The notes beneath the pieces are model-generated. The model searched no databases, was not told where the DNA came from, and saw only the letters and a program-made list of their open reading frames with translations. Position numbers and translations under genes: made by a program. This document shows positions 59,561 to 64,000 of a stretch of DNA of 64,000 bases, in pieces. The first letter of the stretch is position 1. The number at the start of each line of letters is the position of its first letter. The DNA comes from Rhyacophila brunnea (taxonomy: Eukaryota; Arthropoda; Insecta; Trichoptera; Rhyacophilidae), in assembly GCA_022495005.1 (NCBI GenBank), contig JAGYXB010000460.1, positions 930,001-994,000 on the forward strand. The letters are read 5' to 3'.

Positions 59561-62500
59561 ATGATCTGCAAGGTAAGAATAAAATTTATTTCTTTAAAAT
59601 AATTTCGAATAGTAAATAAGTAAGTTGTCTTCCTTTATACAACAATGATACAAATCTTTCTACTGTTACATTCTGTTTGTATGTCGTCACCTCAATACTA
59701 CAACTAGGTAACTCTGATTTGATAATTTTTGGGAAAATGAAATTTAAACTTTACTTGATTAACATAAATCTAGGCCATAATTATTATTTAAAATAAAATC
59801 GGAAAATGGTGCTTGTCTATATGGTGACAATTAAATAATGTTACAGTATATGAAAAATATTGTAGATATATTATTTTATTTATTTAGCTATTCCTTACTT
59901 ATTTATTTATTCCTGCCGGGTGTCTTACTTTTTTCAAAAAGATTTTTTTCTATTGGTTATAATATATTTTCTCAGAAATGTTTTTCAAAATTATGTATGT
60001 TCAATACATTTTTTATTTTAAAGTTATCTAATATTTTCAAACACAAAATCATGACAGTTCCCATTAACTTCTAACCTACATAGTTTTATCATTTTGTAGA
60101 GAAGAAAAAATGTAGAATCATATTCAATAGCTATTTCAAAAACAGTGAAAATTAAGTTATCTAGTTGTAGTATTGAGGTGACGATATTATTATGTCTATC
60201 TCTTTAAAGTGTTTTTATCGTATCAACATTTATTTGATCAAAACAACATTGATTTTTACAGATTTTCCTGTTGAGCGCTTTGGCCGTATTCGTGAATGGT
60301 GCCGCTATTTCATCTGGGCATGCCGTGACTATCCATCATGAGCACTCCGCTCCATCCCACTCAGGCCATGGATATTCATCAGGATCGTCTCAGCAAGGTT
60401 ACTCATCCGGTCAATCTTCTCATGGCCATGGTCATGCTGTTTCTTCCCAGAGTATTGTTCTCCACCAGGAGCCTCATCATCAGTCTGGATATCAATCCCA
60501 AGGATCACAAGGAGGACACTATGCACCTGCTCAGTATTCTCACCATAAGCAAGAAGAAGAATATGTAAGTTATTTTTTTCATATAAAATATTCAAAATAT
60601 TATCACAGTAGATGGAGGCTTAGACTAATATTTAATATGAATCCATATTTTTTTTACATATTTATTAAATAAATGGAAATTAAAAAATAATTCTGGATGT
60701 TTAACATTGAAATAAAATTCATAATATTATTTCTTTAATATCACTTAAAAACAGTATTCCACAAGAAACATTTATATAAAATTGCTATGCATTTTTCATT
60801 TCATTTTGCAATCATCGCATATTATCAAAAAAAAAAAAATAGAAAAACTGACATTTGTTTTCACATAACGTCTAAATGAGGATTTGACCTACTTCAGAAC
60901 ATAAACAACAAAAATCATAAAATAAAAGTTGAATACAAATATGAATTCTTAATTTTTTATGTTATAGAAATTGTATCTAGAGATTGATAAATGCTTTCCC
61001 GTAAAGAAATTATTGGTAAATTTATACCCAATGGCATTCAAATTACATTAAATAGTCTTTATCACGTAATATTGATTATTTTTCTCAAATTTTATATAAA
61101 TATATACTCACATAAAACATAAACTTTCCAAAATACGAAAAATAAGTCAAAGTTTTAATTAATTCTAATTAAAATTATTGTTTCATAACGTGACTATTAC
61201 CATACAATGGTGTATTGCCACTCCAGTGTTAGATTTATTATAATAATTCTCAATTTATTTTAAAATATTGAAATGCGTAGTGAAAAATTATAAAACTATC
61301 TTCAGTGCTATTTTTCATATTATACTATATGAGTATGTGGCTCCCACATCTCAGTATTTATGTATCTTCCCGATTAACAGGGTCATCCTGCCTACAAATT
61401 CGAGTACCACGTATCTGACAAGCACACCGGAGATGAGAAGAGTCAGTCAGAGACCAGAGACGGAGATGTAGTCAAGGGACAGTACTCTCTCCTTCAACCA
61501 GATGGCCATGTCAGGACTGTCGTATATTCTGCTGATAAACATAGCGGGTAAATATATGATTATAATCAAATACTACGAAGATATAAAATATATAGCTTGG
61601 CTTAAAAAGACTGCATAGATTAATAAGTTACACCAAATCCAAAATATTTACATTATAACAAGAATATATTATAATTACACGTAGAAAGCCAAAATCCGTT
61701 AATAATAATTGTATAGATATAATAATATCAAAACGTCAAAATGAGTATATCCACTCTGTTTCAGTGCGCCAACATACATAATACCAACTTTTCTATATTA
61801 TACATAATTTTGATTACTTCGGAAACTTACTCCAGGAAGATTCGACCCTGTACGCACCGCATTAATCACGCGAAACTTCACTATCCACTATGCGTCCGAG
61901 TATTATGTCAAATTCTGTTTTTATATATTTTTGATTGGCGGCATCAGTGTCTCTCTAAATTGTAATTTAAACGAATTTACTTGCATTTTAAATGTAAGTA
62001 AATTAAATGAAAAATATATAAGATTTAAGAAAGTGGTTTTTCATAATGAATATTTATACATAATTTAGAACAACTCGGAAATATAGTATATCCAGTATAT
62101 TTTTTAAATATGGGTACCATCTGGGACTTAACCCCACCTTCATAATAATTTAATTTACTATAGTTAATACTTTGGACGCGGAAGACGCACACGGCGCGTA
62201 ATGACCAGGCGGCCGATCGATGTAATTAACGTGCATTTTAAAAGGGGCAATTAAAATCTCATTATCTATTCAGCAGCGAATGCGTTAATAAAGATTATAA
62301 CGTGTGTCCCTAAATATATGGGTCACTGGCATGAATCCCATGATTGTATCACATATTTAAAGGTCAATTTGTTTGTTTAGATTCAGCGCGTAGAGTGTTC
62401 CTCTTAAAAATATAATAAATAATATGTGAAACATTTCCACACTCTAATACCAATACTCGTACAAACCATCTTTGAGAGGAAATGACTTTTACAGTATACA

Positions 62501-63130
62501 ATATTTTTAATACATTTTATTTTACGGGTGTACTTAACAGAATATTTGGCACATTTTTTATATAATTAAATTGCAATTACAAGTGGAAAAAAATTATAAG
62601 CACATTTAGAATCAATAAAAAAGTTAAACATAATTCAATCATTTCACTGTTTTGTATAGGGGTTATAAACATTTTATTCCAAGTATTCGATTATTTTATT
62701 TTAGCTTACCTTTTCTTCAAACATTATTAATGTTAATAAACCTGATTTTTTTTTTAAATATTAATAATTATGTATTTGTTAACAATATTGCATTTACAGA
62801 ATGCTAGAAAGAAATAGTCACATTCACAATCGCATATTATGTAAATTTACATCAATTAACTCATTTTGGTCACTTGTGTTTATTAACCCTTAGTTTCTCA
62901 ACAATTTAAAATTAAATAACCACATTACAAACTAGTGATAGGTAATTAAGTGAAATATAATAATATAGTGTACCTGCTTGAATTTTGAAGTATAAAAGTT
63001 TTATATAGACTACTAGTTTAATTAACTTACAATAAGTAAACTAACGTCGTAACTATTTGTCTACAGATTCAACGCTCATGTCTCCTATTCTCATGGTGGT
63101 CACCAACAACAGCAAGGATATTACCAGTGA
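59561..63130 (+). CDS. RR-2 cuticular protein 2, paralogue of gene 1
   Basis: This is a chitin-binding exoskeletal protein. Exons 59561-59572 (MICK), 60262-60564, 61381-61547 and 63067-63130 join in frame to 181 residues. The signal peptide is [19 protein letters not shown]. The linker repeats GYSSG and has the block [12 protein letters not shown], which is also present in gene 1. The RR-2 domain in exon 3 is identical to that of gene 1 over about 55 residues except for the first. The short exon 4 ends in a Gln-rich tail ([11 protein letters not shown]). Intron positions and phases match gene 1, so the two arose by tandem duplication. AATAAA is at 63222. Intron 1 has a SINE tail fragment at 59905-60010. 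Confidence 0.93.
59905..60010 (+). mobile_element. SINE family B tail fragment, cuticular gene 2 intron 1
   Basis: CCGGGTGTCTTACTTTTTTC, then GATTTTTTTCTATTGG and TTTTTCAAAATTATGTATG follow the order of the tails at 42930-43000 and 47425-47500. The tRNA-like head is missing. Confidence 0.5.
61548..63066. other. cuticular gene 2 intron 3, with a GC-richer island at 62160-62260
   Basis: The block TACTTTGGACGCGGAAGACG...GGCGGCCGATCGATG stands out from the AT-rich intron. It has no coding frame and could be a regulatory element or a transposon scrap. Confidence 0.3.
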
Positions 63131-63239
63131 AGAATAAATATTGGATTGTGATACCTCCTGAAAACCCGCCAACTTCATTCATTATATCATTTACGTAAAA
63201 CGATTTCATTTCATTTTGTTTAATAAAAACCTTGTTAGT

Positions 63240-63890
63240 TATTTGTATTGTTTCATTTTATTGAATTTGTTATATGCATTCTTTCTTCACGAGGTATTCA
63301 TATACCATATTATACATTATTTGGGATAAAACTTTCAGAAAGTAAACCAGAGTACGTGAAAACAACCAGTTGTATATAAAAAATCTCGGGCGTTGTTACT
63401 AAGTAAATACGAATTAATAATTAGAACACCATTAAAAGATTATTAAATGTATAGTTCAACATGATGTTAACCTTATATACAGTATTTGAGTACAGTAAAT
63501 AATCGTGTAAAATATAAAATAAGCGAAATAGGAAATAAATAAAATACACCTAGATCTAATAATATATTAGGTATATTATACCTGGGGTTGCCAACTATGT
63601 TTAAGACAAGATCAATGATTTGAGTCACCCCATCTCTACCCCCCATTTATATACGGCCACGATTTGTATACGACCGCCTTCCGTGCCGATGAAAATGTGT
63701 CAGAATGAAAATAATTTATTGCCATACTTCCTTGTCCCGAATGGAAGACGCATGGGACTAATGTAGCAACCATGCTACCTAAAGAAAGAGTTTAGAAAAT
63801 AAAAAAAATGAATCTTTACTTGCTCTGCCGTCATTTATCTTTAGTGACATACCCGTGTACTGAAACTCTGCTAAAAAAGAGGAGTCATAA
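63240..63890. other. AT-rich DNA downstream of cuticular gene 2
   Basis: No supported gene. TGGGGTTGCCAACTATG near 63583 resembles a transposon end, but no partner was found. Confidence 0.35.
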
Positions 63891-64000
63891 GTTGAAAGTG
63901 CATCCTCCAAAAGACGCAACAAACTTTTCAAATGCCTCAAAGTTGGCCTTGGTTGATATTAAGTCGACGTGGCCAATTGGGTCCACGTGTTGACGAACCT
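63890..64000 (-). pseudogene. R1/jockey-like tail, cut by window edge
   Basis: The minus strand reads VRQHVDPIGHVDLISTKANF then EAFEKFVASFGG. This matches the GPVGHYNLVSTKKIFQLLK block of 43870-44306. It continues beyond the window. Confidence 0.6.

Noticed and set aside
1..64000. CRISPR array, bacterial operon or endosymbiont insertion
   Set aside because: No regularly spaced repeats and no bacterial-type gene clusters; every protein gene has insect-like introns or is transposon-derived.

Overview
The window looks like nuclear DNA of an insect. It is very AT-rich, and its genes are split by GT-AG introns. It carries two tandem Rebers-Riddiford (RR-2) cuticular protein genes, which are arthropod-specific. 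Much of the rest is DNA transposon, MITE, tRNA-derived SINE and 5'-truncated non-LTR retrotransposon debris. The species cannot be named from the sequence alone. Nothing bacterial, no CRISPR array and no viral gene was seen.

Layout. Positions 1-13.8 kb are an intergenic repeat field: two hAT-type MITEs with 8-bp target duplications, three copies of a roughly 0.4-kb family with 9-bp duplications, a MITE nested in one of them, and two near-perfect palindromes at 8.6 and 10.8 kb. A weak candidate small gene lies at 11.2-11.4 kb. Positions 13854-32369 (+) hold a complete RAD50 gene. Its 22 exons join in frame to 1313 codons with Walker A, Q-loop, CxxC zinc hook, ABC signature, Walker B and H-loop. 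Its introns carry a mariner element, MITEs and SINEs. The gene converges on the 3' part of COG8 (32808-36248, minus), a Golgi tethering subunit; four exons give about 381 C-terminal residues, and the first roughly 200 residues were not found.

Positions 36.3-52.7 kb are a gene-poor repeat field. It contains two long inverted-repeat (foldback) elements bounded by TTAA, a half copy of the first, tandem C-terminal tails of an R1/jockey-like retrotransposon, RTE-like tails and two SINE families. Positions 52.7-63.2 kb hold the two cuticular genes in the same orientation, each with TATA box, 12-nt first coding exon, signal peptide, Gly/Ser/His-rich linker and an RR-2 chitin-binding domain that is almost identical between them. 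An RTE-like pseudogene lies between them. The last 100 bases are another R1-like tail.

Functionally the genes are unrelated: DNA double-strand break repair (RAD50), vesicle tethering (COG8) and exoskeleton (cuticular proteins). The most distinctive structures are the foldback elements and palindromes, the dated transposon nestings, a probable GC-AG intron in RAD50, and the shared promoter and domain of the cuticular pair.
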